DNA of 64,000 bases from Nocardioides albus. Its GTDB lineage: Bacteria; Actinomycetota; Actinomycetes; Propionibacteriales; Nocardioidaceae. Within the stretch, counting starts at the first letter, position 1, and the number at the start of each line of letters is the position of its first letter. Under the pieces are notes generated by a model. It did not search any database. It saw only the letters and a list, made by a program, of their open reading frames with translations, and was not told the DNA's origin. A program made the position numbers and the translations under genes. The stretch lies in contig NZ_BMQT01000002.1 of the NCBI RefSeq assembly GCF_014648255.1, forward strand, positions 372,001-436,000. Direction: 5' to 3'. Shown here one piece after another: positions 8,660 through 17,325 of this stretch.

Positions 8660-10707
8660 CCGCGTACGACATCCTGTTCGAGCCCGTGCAGATCGGGCCG
8701 TTCACCACGAAGAACCGCTTCTACCAGGTGCCCCACTGCAACGGCATGGGCTATCGGGACCCCAGCGCCCAGGCGGCGATGCGCAAGATCAAGGCCGAGG
8801 GCGGCTGGTCGGTGGTGTGCACCGAGCAGGTGGAGATCCACGCGACCTCCGACATCGCGCCCTTCATCGAGCTGCGGATCTGGGACGACCAGGACCTGCC
8901 CGCGCTCACGCGGATCGCCGACGCGATCCACGAGGGCGGCGGCCTGGCCGGCATCGAGCTCGCCCACAACGGCATGAACGCGCCGAACCAGCTCAGCCGC
9001 GAGACCCCGCTCGGCCCCGCGAACCTCCCGGTCGCCCCCGACACCATCGCGCCGGTCCAGGCCCGCGCCATGTCGCTGCAGGACATCGAGGATCTGCGGC
9101 GCTGGCACCGCAATGCCGTACGCCGCTCCCTCGAGGCCGGCTACGACGTCGTCTACGTCTACGGCGCCCACGGCTACGGCACCCCGCACCACTTCCTCTC
9201 GCGGCGCTACAACGACCGCACCGACGCGTACGGCGGTTCGCTCGAGAACCGGATGCGGCTGCTGCGCGAGCTGCTCGAGGACACCATCGACGAGGTCGCC
9301 GGCCGGGCCGCAGTGGCCTGCCGGATCACGGTCGAGGAGGAGATCGACGGGGGCATCACCCGCGAGGACATCGAGGGCGTGCTGCGCGAGCTCGGTGAGC
9401 TGCCCGACCTGTGGGACTTCGCGATGGGCAGCTGGGAGGGTGACTCGGTCACCTCGCGGTTCGCGCCCGAGGGCCGCCAGGAGGAGTTCGTCGCCGGGCT
9501 GAAGAAGCTCACCTCCAAGCCCGTCGTCGGCGTCGGCCGGTTCACCTCGCCGGACGCGATGGTGCGCCAGGTCAAGGCCGGCATCCTCGACCTGATCGGC
9601 GCCGCGCGCCCGTCGATCGCGGACCCGTTCTTGCCGAACAAGATCCGCGACGGCCGACTCAACCTGATCCGGGAGTGCATCGGCTGCAACATCTGCGTCT
9701 CCGGCGACCTCACCATGTCGCCGATCCGCTGCACCCAGAACCCGAGCATGGGGGAGGAGTGGCGCCGCGGCTGGCACCCGGAGCGGATCCGGGCCAAGGA
9801 GAGCGACTCCCGCATCCTCGTCGTCGGCGCCGGTCCGTCCGGCCTGGAGGCGGCCCGGGCGCTCGGCGTACGCGGCTACGACGTCGTGCTGGCCGAGGCC
9901 GGCCGCGACCTCGGCGGCCGGGTGACGGCCGAGTCCAAGCTGCCCGGGCTCTCGGCCTGGGGCCGGGTCAAGGAGTACCGCGAGGCCGTCCTCGCCGAGC
10001 TCCCCAACGTCGAGATCTACCGCGAGAGCCCGATGACCGCCGAGGACATCGTCGAGTTCGGCTTCGAGCACGTCATCACCGCGACCGGTGCCACCTGGCG
10101 TACGGACGGGGTCGCCCGCTTCCACACCGCCGCGATGCCGATCGCCGAGGGTGCGCAGGTGCTCGGGCCCGACGACCTCTTCGTCGGACGTCTGCCCGAC
10201 GGCAAGAAGGTCGTCGTCTACGACGACGACCACTACTACCTTGGTGGAGTCGTCGCCGAGCTGCTCGTCCAGAAGGGCTACGACGTCTCGATCGTCACCA
10301 CCGGTTCGCAGGTGTCGTCGTGGACCAACAACACCTTCGAGATCAACCGGATCCAGCGACGCCTGATCGAGAACGGCATCACCCGGGTGACCGACCACGC
10401 CGTCACGGCGGTCGGGGTCGGCGGCGTCCGGGTCAAGGACGTCTACGCCGGTCTCGAGCGTGACCTCGACTGCGACGCCGTCGTCATGGTGACCGCCCGC
10501 CTGCCCCGCGAGGAGCTCTACCACGACCTCGTCGCCCGTCGCGACGCCGGCGAGCTCGCCTCCGTACGCGGCATCGGCGACTCCTGGGGCCCCGGCACCA
10601 TCGCGGCCGCCGTCTGGTCCGGCCGCCGTGCCGCCGAGGAGTTCGACGCCGTCCTGCCCTCCAACGACGAGGTGCCGTTCCGGCGCGAGGTGACCCAGCT
10701 GGCCTGA
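8656..10707 (+). CDS. TMADH-family iron-sulfur flavoprotein, probable histamine dehydrogenase
   Basis: The 683-residue protein has an N-terminal old-yellow-enzyme TIM barrel (about 1-335), a [4Fe-4S] loop C341-x2-C344-x2-C347-x11-C359 followed by CTQN and EEWRRGWHPE, then FAD/ADP-type Rossmann domains (GAGPSG near 391-396). This is the layout of trimethylamine, dimethylamine and histamine dehydrogenases. C28 in V-P-H-C-N-G matches the cysteine that carries the 6-S-cysteinyl FMN. Tyr and His in Y-V-Y-G-A-H match the catalytic pair. These enzymes oxidatively deaminate an amine to an aldehyde plus ammonia and pass electrons to an ETF. A histamine dehydrogenase of this family is known from Nocardioides simplex. 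The neighbouring aldehyde dehydrogenase and permease fit; histamine itself is an inference. Confidence 0.85.
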   Translation: MTAYDILFEPVQIGPFTTKNRFYQVPHCNGMGYRDPSAQAAMRKIKAEGGWSVVCTEQVEIHATSDIAPFIELRIWDDQDLPALTRIADAIHEGGGLAGIELAHNGMNAPNQLSRETPLGPANLPVAPDTIAPVQARAMSLQDIEDLRRWHRNAVRRSLEAGYDVVYVYGAHGYGTPHHFLSRRYNDRTDAYGGSLENRMRLLRELLEDTIDEVAGRAAVACRITVEEEIDGGITREDIEGVLRELGELPDLWDFAMGSWEGDSVTSRFAPEGRQEEFVAGLKKLTSKPVVGVGRFTSPDAMVRQVKAGILDLIGAARPSIADPFLPNKIRDGRLNLIRECIGCNICVSGDLTMSPIRCTQNPSMGEEWRRGWHPERIRAKESDSRILVVGAGPSGLEAARALGVRGYDVVLAEAGRDLGGRVTAESKLPGLSAWGRVKEYREAVLAELPNVEIYRESPMTAEDIVEFGFEHVITATGATWRTDGVARFHTAAMPIAEGAQVLGPDDLFVGRLPDGKKVVVYDDDHYYLGGVVAELLVQKGYDVSIVTTGSQVSSWTNNTFEINRIQRRLIENGITRVTDHAVTAVGVGGVRVKDVYAGLERDLDCDAVVMVTARLPREELYHDLVARRDAGELASVRGIGDSWGPGTIAAAVWSGRRAAEEFDAVLPSNDEVPFRREVTQLA

Positions 10708-10736
10708 ACACCTTCCGGGTCCTCGCGACCGTCAGG

Positions 10737-10796
10737 TACGGCGGGGAGTTCTGCACCAGCTACGCGCTGGTAACCCATGCCGAGCTCCCCGTCGTA
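10737..10796. terminator. Bidirectional branched terminator between convergent genes
   Basis: An outer stem pairs TACGGCGGGGAGTTC (10737-10751) with GAGCTCCCCGTCGTA (10782-10796) at 13 of 15 positions. An inner hairpin ACCAGC-TACGC-GCTGGT (10755-10771) sits inside it. It lies between the convergent amine dehydrogenase and nitrilase genes, where a two-way transcription stop is expected. No U-tract is present, as is common in actinobacteria. Confidence 0.55.
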
Positions 10797-10804
10797 TGTC
10801 AGGG

Positions 10805-11626
10805 TCAGTAGATCTCGGGGCGAGCGTCGGTCCAGATGACACCGCCGTGAAGGTCCGCGTCGGCGATCCCAGCGGCGAGATCGATGGTGCAGGTGACGAC
10901 GGCCGGGCCGCCGGAGTCGTGGCGGGGCGCCTCGCAGACGACGGTGCCGTCGGGTGCGATCACCCGGCTGCGGCCGAACATGGCCGCCTCGCCGTCACCG
11001 CCGGCCTGGTTGACGGTGATCCACCACTGGCCGTTGGCGAGGGCGTTGGCCGGGTGCAGCAGATCCCACCAGCTCTCGGCGCCGGTTTCATAGGCGGCGG
11101 GCATCACCACCAGTCGGGCGCCGCGGTCGCGCAGCGCGCGGGCGTAGCCCGGGTGGTCGCCGTCGAAACAGATCGCCATCCCGACGTTGCCGAACGGCTC
11201 GGTGTCGAGGACCGTCGCCTCGGAGCCTGGGGTGAAGACGGCGTCCTCGGCGGTGGCGCGGTAAAGGTGTGCCTTGTGGTGCCGAGCAACGATCTCCCCG
11301 GCTGGGTCGTACACCACCGTCGTGTTGTACGTAGCCCCGTCGGCCAGCTCGGGAACCGACCCGGCGAACAGCCAGATGCCCTGCGTGCGCGCGGCCTCCG
11401 CGAGCCGTTCGCTGCGCGGGCCGGGCACCGGCTCGGCCGCCTCTGTGACGATCTCGCCCAGCCGCGAGGCGTCGTAGCCGCTGGCCCACAGCTCCGGGAG
11501 GACGACCAGGTCAGCGCCCAGGTCGGCGGCCTCGGCGATCAGCTCCATCGCTCTGTCGAGGTTGGTGGCCGAAGCGCCGGGCGCGGCGTGCCACTGGACC
11601 AACCCGATCGTGACGCGGTCCTGCAT
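10805..11626 (-). CDS. Carbon-nitrogen hydrolase (nitrilase superfamily)
   Basis: The 273-residue protein has the complete nitrilase Glu-Lys-Cys triad: E45 (L-P-E-L-W), K118 (H-H-K-A-H-L-Y-R) and C153 (A-I-C-F-D-G-D). The family hydrolyses nitriles, amides or N-carbamoyl/N-acyl amines; the F-D-G-D after the Cys and the length suggest an amidase or carbamoylase rather than a true nitrilase. It diverges from an NCS1 transporter and sits inside the amine-catabolic region, where hydrolysis of a C-N bond (amide, formimino or carbamoyl) would fit. Specific substrate unknown. Confidence 0.85.
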   Translation of the reverse strand: MQDRVTIGLVQWHAAPGASATNLDRAMELIAEAADLGADLVVLPELWASGYDASRLGEIVTEAAEPVPGPRSERLAEAARTQGIWLFAGSVPELADGATYNTTVVYDPAGEIVARHHKAHLYRATAEDAVFTPGSEATVLDTEPFGNVGMAICFDGDHPGYARALRDRGARLVVMPAAYETGAESWWDLLHPANALANGQWWITVNQAGGDGEAAMFGRSRVIAPDGTVVCEAPRHDSGGPAVVTCTIDLAAGIADADLHGGVIWTDARPEIY

Positions 11627-11764
11627 GAGGGGTGCCTCCTGAAGAAGTGGGTGAACCCCTCATCACAGGCCGCGGCCGAGGCGATGTCAACGAGCCTCGG
11701 GATCTGATTTGCCGATGCAGAGCAACGAAAACCGGTGTTGGTCGGCGACGGCGGTGTGGGCCTA

Positions 11765-11782
11765 CCGTGATCTGGATCACGG
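11765..11782. promoter_or_regulatory. CRP/GlxR-type operator palindrome
   Basis: CCGTGATC-TG-GATCACGG is a perfect palindrome with 8-base arms. Its core GTGA-N6-TCAC matches the binding pattern of the CRP/FNR family, including actinobacterial GlxR/Crp. It lies 46 bases upstream of the NCS1 transporter ATG at 11829 and 139 bases upstream of the divergent nitrilase gene, suggesting cAMP-linked control of transport. Confidence 0.6.
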
Positions 11783-11828
11783 GTCTCGGGCCCCACCCCG
11801 GAGCCGGCGTCCCAGGAAGGACATTTCG

Positions 11829-13241
11829 ATGCAGCAAGACGCGGTCGAGGCCACCATGACGGTCGAGAAGCGCACGATCGACCACATCCCCGTGACCGAA
11901 CGGCACGGGCGTGCTCGAGACCTGTTCACGATCTGGTTCGGCTCCAACATCATGCTGCTGACGGTGGCCACCGGTGTGGTCGCGACCGCCGTCTACGGCC
12001 TGCCGGTCTGGGCCGCGGCCGTCGCGCTCGTCATCGGCCACGCGATCGGCGGCGTGGTGATGGCGCTGCACGCCGCGCAGGGCCCGCAGATGGGCGTCCC
12101 GCAGATGCTACAGACCCGGGCGCAGTTCGGCTCGTACGGAAGCCTGCTGGTCGTCGTCCTGGTGATCTTCATGTACGTCGGCTTCTTCGCCTCCAACATG
12201 GTCCTCGGCGGCCAGGCGGTCTCCAGCCTGTTCGGGCTCGACGAGACCGTCTCGATCATCGTGATCGGCCTGGTCAGCGTGGTCGGCGCGGTGGTCGGAT
12301 ACCGGATGATCCACGCGCTGACCGGCTTGATGAGCCTGGTCTCGGGCCTCGTCCTGATCCTCGCGTTCGTCTGGATGATCGGCATCCACGAGCTGCCCGC
12401 CGGCACGTTCCACACCGACGGCGCCACCATGGTCGGCTTCATGGGCACGATCTCTCTTGCTGCGCTGTGGCAGATCGCCTACGCGCCGTACGTCTCCGAC
12501 TACACCCGCTACATGCCGCGTGACACGGGCGTGCGCCCGGCCTTCTGGGCGACGTACGCAGGTGCCGTCCTCGGCTCGCTGTTCCCGATGCTCCTCGGCG
12601 CCATCGTCGGTGCCGCGCTGCCCGAGGCCGACACGGTCACCGGGCTGCAGGACCTGACCACCGGCGTCGGTGGCCCGATCATCGCCGTCTTCGGCATCGG
12701 CATCGCCTGCACCAACGCGATGAACCTCTACTGCGGCGCGCTGTCCACGATCACCGTCGGCCAGACGATCTTCCCGAGGTGGGTCCCCGGTGCCTCGGCG
12801 CGGGCGGTCGTCTCCGCGGTCCTGTTCGCCGGTGCGGTGGTGATGGCCCTCGTCGGCAAGGACAACTTCCTGGTCAACTTCACCAACTTCATGCTCCTGC
12901 TGCTCTGCGTGCTGGTGCCGTGGACCGCGGTCAACCTGGTCGACTACTACGTGCTCAAGCACGGCGAGTACGACATCGACTCGCTCTTCGAGCGCGACGG
13001 CGGCCGCTACGGCCGGTTCAACCTGATCGCGGTCGCCTGCTACTTCCTCGGCATCCTGGTCCAGATCCCGTTCCTGAGCACCGCGATGTACGTCGGGCCG
13101 TTCGCCGAGAAGCTCGGCGGCGTCGACATCTCCTGGATCGTCGGCCTGGCCGTGATCAGCCCGCTCTACCTGTTCCTGATGAAGCGCTTCACTCGCTTCA
13201 CCGGCCACCGTCAGGTGGTCGAGGCGGGCGGCGTCGCATGA
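11829..13241 (+). CDS. NCS1-family nucleobase/heterocycle:cation symporter
   Basis: The 470-residue protein has about 12 spans and the NCS1 hallmarks: G-A-x-x-G-x-P-x-like opening helices, H-A-A-Q-G-P-Q-M-G-V-P-Q-M at the span 2-3 loop (the purine-cytosine permease motif), and A-P-Y-V-S-D-Y-T-R-Y-M-P. The family imports cytosine, purines, allantoin, hydantoins and similar nitrogen heterocycles with Na+ or H+. The start at ATG 11829 has AGGAAGGAC 7-15 bases upstream. It overlaps the GMC oxidoreductase by four bases. A close paralogue is at 23189-24580. In this region an imidazole-type heterocycle is a plausible cargo, but that is inference. Confidence 0.88.
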   Translation: MQQDAVEATMTVEKRTIDHIPVTERHGRARDLFTIWFGSNIMLLTVATGVVATAVYGLPVWAAAVALVIGHAIGGVVMALHAAQGPQMGVPQMLQTRAQFGSYGSLLVVVLVIFMYVGFFASNMVLGGQAVSSLFGLDETVSIIVIGLVSVVGAVVGYRMIHALTGLMSLVSGLVLILAFVWMIGIHELPAGTFHTDGATMVGFMGTISLAALWQIAYAPYVSDYTRYMPRDTGVRPAFWATYAGAVLGSLFPMLLGAIVGAALPEADTVTGLQDLTTGVGGPIIAVFGIGIACTNAMNLYCGALSTITVGQTIFPRWVPGASARAVVSAVLFAGAVVMALVGKDNFLVNFTNFMLLLLCVLVPWTAVNLVDYYVLKHGEYDIDSLFERDGGRYGRFNLIAVACYFLGILVQIPFLSTAMYVGPFAEKLGGVDISWIVGLAVISPLYLFLMKRFTRFTGHRQVVEAGGVA

Positions 13242-14773
13242 GCGCCGAGAGCACGACCTATGACTACCTGATCGTCGGCGGAGGCACCTCCGGCAGCCTG
13301 CTCGCCGCCCGCCTGAGCGAGGACCCCGACGTCACCGTCGGGCTCCTCGAGTGGGGCCCGGACGACGAGCACGAGCCCCGCGCCCGCGAGCTGCGGCGCT
13401 GGGCGGAGATGCTCGAGGGCGAGTACGACCTCGACTACCGCAGCGTCGAGCAGGAGCGAGGCAACTCGGCGATCCGCCAGGCCCGCCTGCGGATCCTCGG
13501 CGGCTGCTCCGACGGCAACACGATGATCTCGTGGCGTACGCTCGCCGCCGACCTCGACGAGTGGGTCGAGCGTGGAGCCGCCGGGTGGTCCCCGGAGGCC
13601 GTCCAGCCCTACTACGACCGGTTGCAGACCCCGATCCAGCCGGTGGCCGAGCAGGACCGCAACCCGATGGTGGCCGACATGGTCGCCGCCGCGGCGACGG
13701 CGCTGGACATCCCGCTCCAGGACGCCTGGAACGACGGCCGCCTCGATAAGCGCGCCGAGGGTGCCGGCTTCTTCGAGGTCGGCTACACGCCCGAGGGGAA
13801 CGTCCGCTCCTCGACGTCCATCCACTACCTGCACCCCGCCCGCGCGGCGCGCGCGAACCTGCGGGTCGTCCTCGGGACCCGGGTGGAGCGCGTCGACGTC
13901 GTCGACGGGGTGGCCACCGGCGTACGGGCTCGGGTCGACGGCGAGCTGATCGACTTCACCGCGCGGCGCGAGGTGATCCTGTGCTGCGGGGCGATCGACA
14001 CGCCCCGGCTGCTGCAGCTCTCCGGCATCGGTCCCCGCGCGGCCCTCGAGGAGGCCGGCGTGCCGGTGGTCCTCGACCTGCCCGGCGTGGGGGAGAACCT
14101 CATGGACCACGCCGAGGGCCTGGTCGTCTGGGAGCTGAAGGAGTCGCCGCCGGCGACCTGCGCGAGCGGCTGGGACGCCGGTGCGCTGGTCAGCGTCATG
14201 GAGCCCGACAACCGCCCCGACGTCCTCATGCACTTCCCGGTCGAGCCGTGGGCCGTCCACGCCGAGGCGTACGGCGCCCGGCTGCCCGAGCGCATCGTCT
14301 CGATCGCGCCGAACGTGGCACGGCCCGCCTCACGCGGCCGCGTCTGGATCACCTCGGCCGACCCGGACGCGGCGCCGTCGATCGACTACCGCTACTTCAC
14401 CGATCCCGAGGGCCGGGACGAGGCCGTTCTCGTGGCGGGCGTACGTCTGGCCCGGCGGATCGCCGAGGCCGAGCCCTTCGCATCACGGCTCGTACGCGAG
14501 GTCTTCCCGGGCCCGGACGTGCAGACCGACGAGCAGATCAGCGAGGTCGCCCGGGCCACGCACCAGACCGTCTACCACGTCAGCGGGACCTGCGCGATCG
14601 GCGCGGACGAGGACCCGCTGGCAGTGCTCGACCCGTCGCTGCGGGTGCGCGGCGTGGAGGGCCTGCGCGTCGTGGACGCCTCGGTGTTCCCGCAGTTGGT
14701 CGCCACCAACCCGGTCGTCACGGTCATGATGGTGGCCGAGCGCGCCGCGGACCTGATCCGCGGCGCGCGCTGA
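13238..14773 (+). CDS. GMC-family FAD oxidoreductase (choline dehydrogenase-like)
   Basis: The 511-residue protein has an N-terminal FAD motif V-G-G-G-T-S-G (about residues 11-17), the second GMC signature G-A-I-D-T-P-R-L-L-Q-L-S-G-I-G, and the C-terminal catalytic His H447 (V-Y-H-V-S-G-T-C) with Asn in A-T-N-P-V-V. The usual G-G-x-S-x-x-N-G-M-V-Y-x-R block is altered to G-G-C-S-D-G-N-T-M-I-S-W-R. GMC enzymes oxidise alcohols to aldehydes or ketones. It is translationally coupled (ATGA) to the NCS1 transporter, so it probably acts on, or on a product of, the imported compound. Confidence 0.85.
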   Translation: MSAESTTYDYLIVGGGTSGSLLAARLSEDPDVTVGLLEWGPDDEHEPRARELRRWAEMLEGEYDLDYRSVEQERGNSAIRQARLRILGGCSDGNTMISWRTLAADLDEWVERGAAGWSPEAVQPYYDRLQTPIQPVAEQDRNPMVADMVAAAATALDIPLQDAWNDGRLDKRAEGAGFFEVGYTPEGNVRSSTSIHYLHPARAARANLRVVLGTRVERVDVVDGVATGVRARVDGELIDFTARREVILCCGAIDTPRLLQLSGIGPRAALEEAGVPVVLDLPGVGENLMDHAEGLVVWELKESPPATCASGWDAGALVSVMEPDNRPDVLMHFPVEPWAVHAEAYGARLPERIVSIAPNVARPASRGRVWITSADPDAAPSIDYRYFTDPEGRDEAVLVAGVRLARRIAEAEPFASRLVREVFPGPDVQTDEQISEVARATHQTVYHVSGTCAIGADEDPLAVLDPSLRVRGVEGLRVVDASVFPQLVATNPVVTVMMVAERAADLIRGAR

Positions 14774-14777
14774 CCGC

Positions 14778-15896
14778 TCAGGCTCCGCGCAGTTCCTCGG
14801 CCAGCTCGGCGACGATGGCGAGCTGGTGCGAGAGCGTCCTCGCGGACGGCTGCTGGGCGATGAAGGTCTCCTCGAACGGATCGACGACCTCGGTGCGGAT
14901 CCCGGACAGCGTCTCGACGATCGCGAGGCCGCAGAAGGGCACCTCGGACTCGGCGTACCCGCCCTCGTGGACGGCGACCACGCGGCCGCCGCAGACCTCG
15001 TCGGCGAGCTCCATGACCAGCGCGGTCATCTGGCGGAAGCTGTCGGCGTAGAGCAGCTGGCGGGCCAGCGGATCGACCATGTTGGCGTCGAGGCCGCTGG
15101 CGATGACGATCAGCTCGGGCGCGAAGTCGCGGACCGCGGGCAGGACGATGTCGCGCATCGCGGCCAGGTAGGTCTCGTGGCCCGAGCCCGGGGGCAGCGG
15201 CACGTTGAGGTTGAAGCCGAGCCCGGCGCCGCGGCCGCGGTCGGTGGTCGCGCCGGTGTCGACAGGGAAGCAGTTCTCCTGGTGGATCGAGACGGTCAGG
15301 ACGTCGTCGCGCTCGTAGTAGACCGCCTCCGTGCCGTTGCCGTGGTGCACGTCCCAGTCGATGATCGCGACGCGGCCGAGACCGTGCGTGGCCTTGGCCG
15401 CCTCGACGGCGATCGCGATGTTGGCCAGCAGGCAGAACCCCAGGCCCTCCTCGGGCAGGGCGTGATGGCCCGGCGGGCGGGAGAGCGCGTAGGCGTTGCG
15501 GTAGCGGCCGGTCACCACGTCGGAGACCGCGCGCTTGGCGAGGCCGGCGGAGAGGGAGGCGATCTCGAAGCCGCCGTGCGAGAACAGGGCCTCGGCGCCG
15601 ATCTCGCCACCCCGGCCCGCGCTGAGCTCCTCGAACCGGTCCAGGTACGCCGCCGGGTGCACGCGCAACAGGTCCTCGCGCGTCGCCGGCTCCGCGCTGA
15701 ACACATCGAGCCGCTCGGTCAGACCGGAGACGTCGAGCAACGACTTGAACCGGCGCTTCGACTCCGGTGACTCGGGGTGGCCGCCGGTCGCGAGCGGCTG
15801 GAGCCACCCACCGACCGGCAGGAACAGAACGGCCTCACCGGTGCTGTGCCACAGGCAGCGTTCGTCGTGGTAGAAAGCCGTCCCCGCGGCTGTCAT
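14778..15896 (-). CDS. Histone-deacetylase-fold amidohydrolase (acetylpolyamine amidohydrolase-like)
   Basis: The 372-residue protein has the arginase/HDAC fold motifs: R-P-P-G-H-H-A (tandem catalytic His), D-W-D-V-H-H-G-N-G-T (zinc-binding Asp/His), S-I-H-Q, and G-L-D-A-N near the second metal Asp. Bacterial members remove acyl groups from polyamines or other amines. The ATG at 15896 overlaps the stop of the upstream flavin monooxygenase (TGATG), so the two are co-translated. Since the related ureohydrolase fold includes formiminoglutamase, a role on an N-formimino or N-acyl intermediate is conceivable here; this is inference. Confidence 0.82.
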   Translation of the reverse strand: MTAAGTAFYHDERCLWHSTGEAVLFLPVGGWLQPLATGGHPESPESKRRFKSLLDVSGLTERLDVFSAEPATREDLLRVHPAAYLDRFEELSAGRGGEIGAEALFSHGGFEIASLSAGLAKRAVSDVVTGRYRNAYALSRPPGHHALPEEGLGFCLLANIAIAVEAAKATHGLGRVAIIDWDVHHGNGTEAVYYERDDVLTVSIHQENCFPVDTGATTDRGRGAGLGFNLNVPLPPGSGHETYLAAMRDIVLPAVRDFAPELIVIASGLDANMVDPLARQLLYADSFRQMTALVMELADEVCGGRVVAVHEGGYAESEVPFCGLAIVETLSGIRTEVVDPFEETFIAQQPSARTLSHQLAIVAELAEELRGA

Positions 15897-17155
15897 CACG
15901 CACGCGCCTGTCGGTCGTACGCCGCATAGCTGCGCTGGGTCGCGATGTGGCCGGCGACGTGCTTGGCGTCGTGCCACACGCCCCAGATGAAGCTCGAGCC
16001 GCGGCGGGATAGCCAGGGGAGACCGACGAAGTAGACGCCGGGCTCGGTGGAGACGCCGCGGCGGTGGGCCGGGCGGCCGTTCTCGTCGAGCGCGTCGACC
16101 TGGAGCCAGCCGTAGTCGGTCGCGAAGCCGGTCGCCCAGATCACCGTGGTGATGCCTGCCTCGGCCATGTCGACGGACCGCAGGGGTGTGGTCGCAGCTG
16201 AAGGGGCGGGGCCGAGCTCACGGGCCGAGGGCTCCTCGGGCAGGTCGATGCCGTTGCGGGTGACGTACTCGTCGGCGGCGTCGAGGAGGGCGAGGTAGTT
16301 GGCGTCGCCCTGGGCGATGTTCTCGGCCAGGTCCTCGCGGAAGCTGAGCGTGCCGCCGTCGTAGGTGTCCGTCATGCCGACGAGCTGGATCCCGCTCGCC
16401 TCGAGGGCGCGGAAGTCGATGGTGTGGCCGCCGCGTGCGCCGCTGACGGCGATCGTGACGTGCTCCGCGCCGGCGGCCGGGGTCTCCAGGTCCCACAGGC
16501 CGAGGACGCCGAGCCACCAGCAGAAGTCGCGGCCGCGGTAGCTGCGCGGGGGACGGTCGTGCGGGCCGACCGAGAGGTGGACCTGGCGGCCGGAGCGCTG
16601 CAGCTCGTCGGCGATCTGGACACCGGAGGAGCCGGCGCCGACGACGAGGACGTTGCCCTCGGGAAGCTGGTCGGGGTTGCGGTAGTCGCTCGAGTGCATC
16701 TGCAGGGTGACCGCGCCGTCGGGGACGATCGGCGGGTAGACCGGCCGCTGGAACGGGCCGGTCGCGGCCACGACGAACCGCGCGTCGATCACGCCCTCGG
16801 AGGTCTCGACCCGGAAGCCCGGCCGGCCCTCGTTGCGGGTCACCGAGGTGACCTCGACGCCGGTCCTGACCGGAGCGGCGATCTTCTCGGCGTACGCCTC
16901 GAAATAGGCCGCGACCTGGTCCTTGGTCGCGAACGCGTCCGCGTCGACGTCCTGGAACTCCAGGCCCGGGAATCGGTCGTGCCAGGCCGGGCCGTTCGCG
17001 ACGAGCGAGTCCCAGCGCATCGTGCGCCAGCGCTCGGCGATCCGGTCACGCTCCAGCACGAGGTGGGGTACGCCGTTGTCGCTCAGGTGCTCGCTCATCG
17101 CCACGCCGGCCTGGCCGGCGCCGACGACGAGGACCTCGATCTGTTCGTTGGACAT
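15896..17155 (-). CDS. Flavin-containing monooxygenase (class B)
   Basis: The 419-residue protein has an N-terminal FAD motif V-V-G-A-G-Q-A-G (10-17), a second V-V-G-A-G-S-S-G NADPH motif near residue 190, and between them L-Q-M-H-S-S-D-Y, a variant of the FMO/BVMO fingerprint. Class B flavin monooxygenases insert one oxygen from O2 into N, S or C atoms. I chose ATG 17155; an upstream ATG at 17296 would extend through the divergent operator. It is first in an operon with the HDAC-fold enzyme and diverges from ridA-DUF1028-M20-aspA. An imidazoleacetate-hydroxylating role is possible but untested. Confidence 0.85.
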   Translation of the reverse strand: MSNEQIEVLVVGAGQAGVAMSEHLSDNGVPHLVLERDRIAERWRTMRWDSLVANGPAWHDRFPGLEFQDVDADAFATKDQVAAYFEAYAEKIAAPVRTGVEVTSVTRNEGRPGFRVETSEGVIDARFVVAATGPFQRPVYPPIVPDGAVTLQMHSSDYRNPDQLPEGNVLVVGAGSSGVQIADELQRSGRQVHLSVGPHDRPPRSYRGRDFCWWLGVLGLWDLETPAAGAEHVTIAVSGARGGHTIDFRALEASGIQLVGMTDTYDGGTLSFREDLAENIAQGDANYLALLDAADEYVTRNGIDLPEEPSARELGPAPSAATTPLRSVDMAEAGITTVIWATGFATDYGWLQVDALDENGRPAHRRGVSTEPGVYFVGLPWLSRRGSSFIWGVWHDAKHVAGHIATQRSYAAYDRQARA

Positions 17156-17185
17156 ACCCGAAATCCTGAGCCGCCTCGTTGCTCG

Positions 17186-17295
17186 TGTCCAACAGATGTT
17201 GTTGGCCTTATCCATCGGATCGATCGATGCAGAGCTCGCCGACGGCCATTGCATCTGATTCATTGACGATAGTCCTTGGAAACATCTGTTGGACA
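17186..17295. promoter_or_regulatory. Paired operator in divergent promoter region
   Basis: A perfect 16-base inverted repeat, GTGTCCAACAGATGTT (17185-17200) and AACATCTGTTGGACAC (17281-17296), has its arms 80 bases apart in the gap between the monooxygenase operon and the RidA operon. The left copy is itself a palindrome CCAACA-GATGT-TGTTGG (17189-17205). The right copy reads CCAACA-GATGT-TTCCAA on the minus strand. The layout suggests one dimeric regulator at two sites controlling both operons, possibly by looping; the LysR gene at 21048 or an unlinked regulator could bind it. Confidence 0.6.
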
Positions 17296-17325
17296 CATGC
17301 TCTGCGACGAGGTGGACTGGTCTTC

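Noticed and set aside
8341..10524. 727-residue minus-strand open frame antisense to the amine dehydrogenase
   Set aside because: Low-complexity Arg/Asp/Gly-rich shadow typical of high-GC third-position bias; the plus strand has the motif-rich enzyme.
11712..11721. CGATGCAGAG shared with 17224-17233
   Set aside because: Ten bases occur by chance often enough in 64 kb of biased DNA, and the surrounding bases differ.
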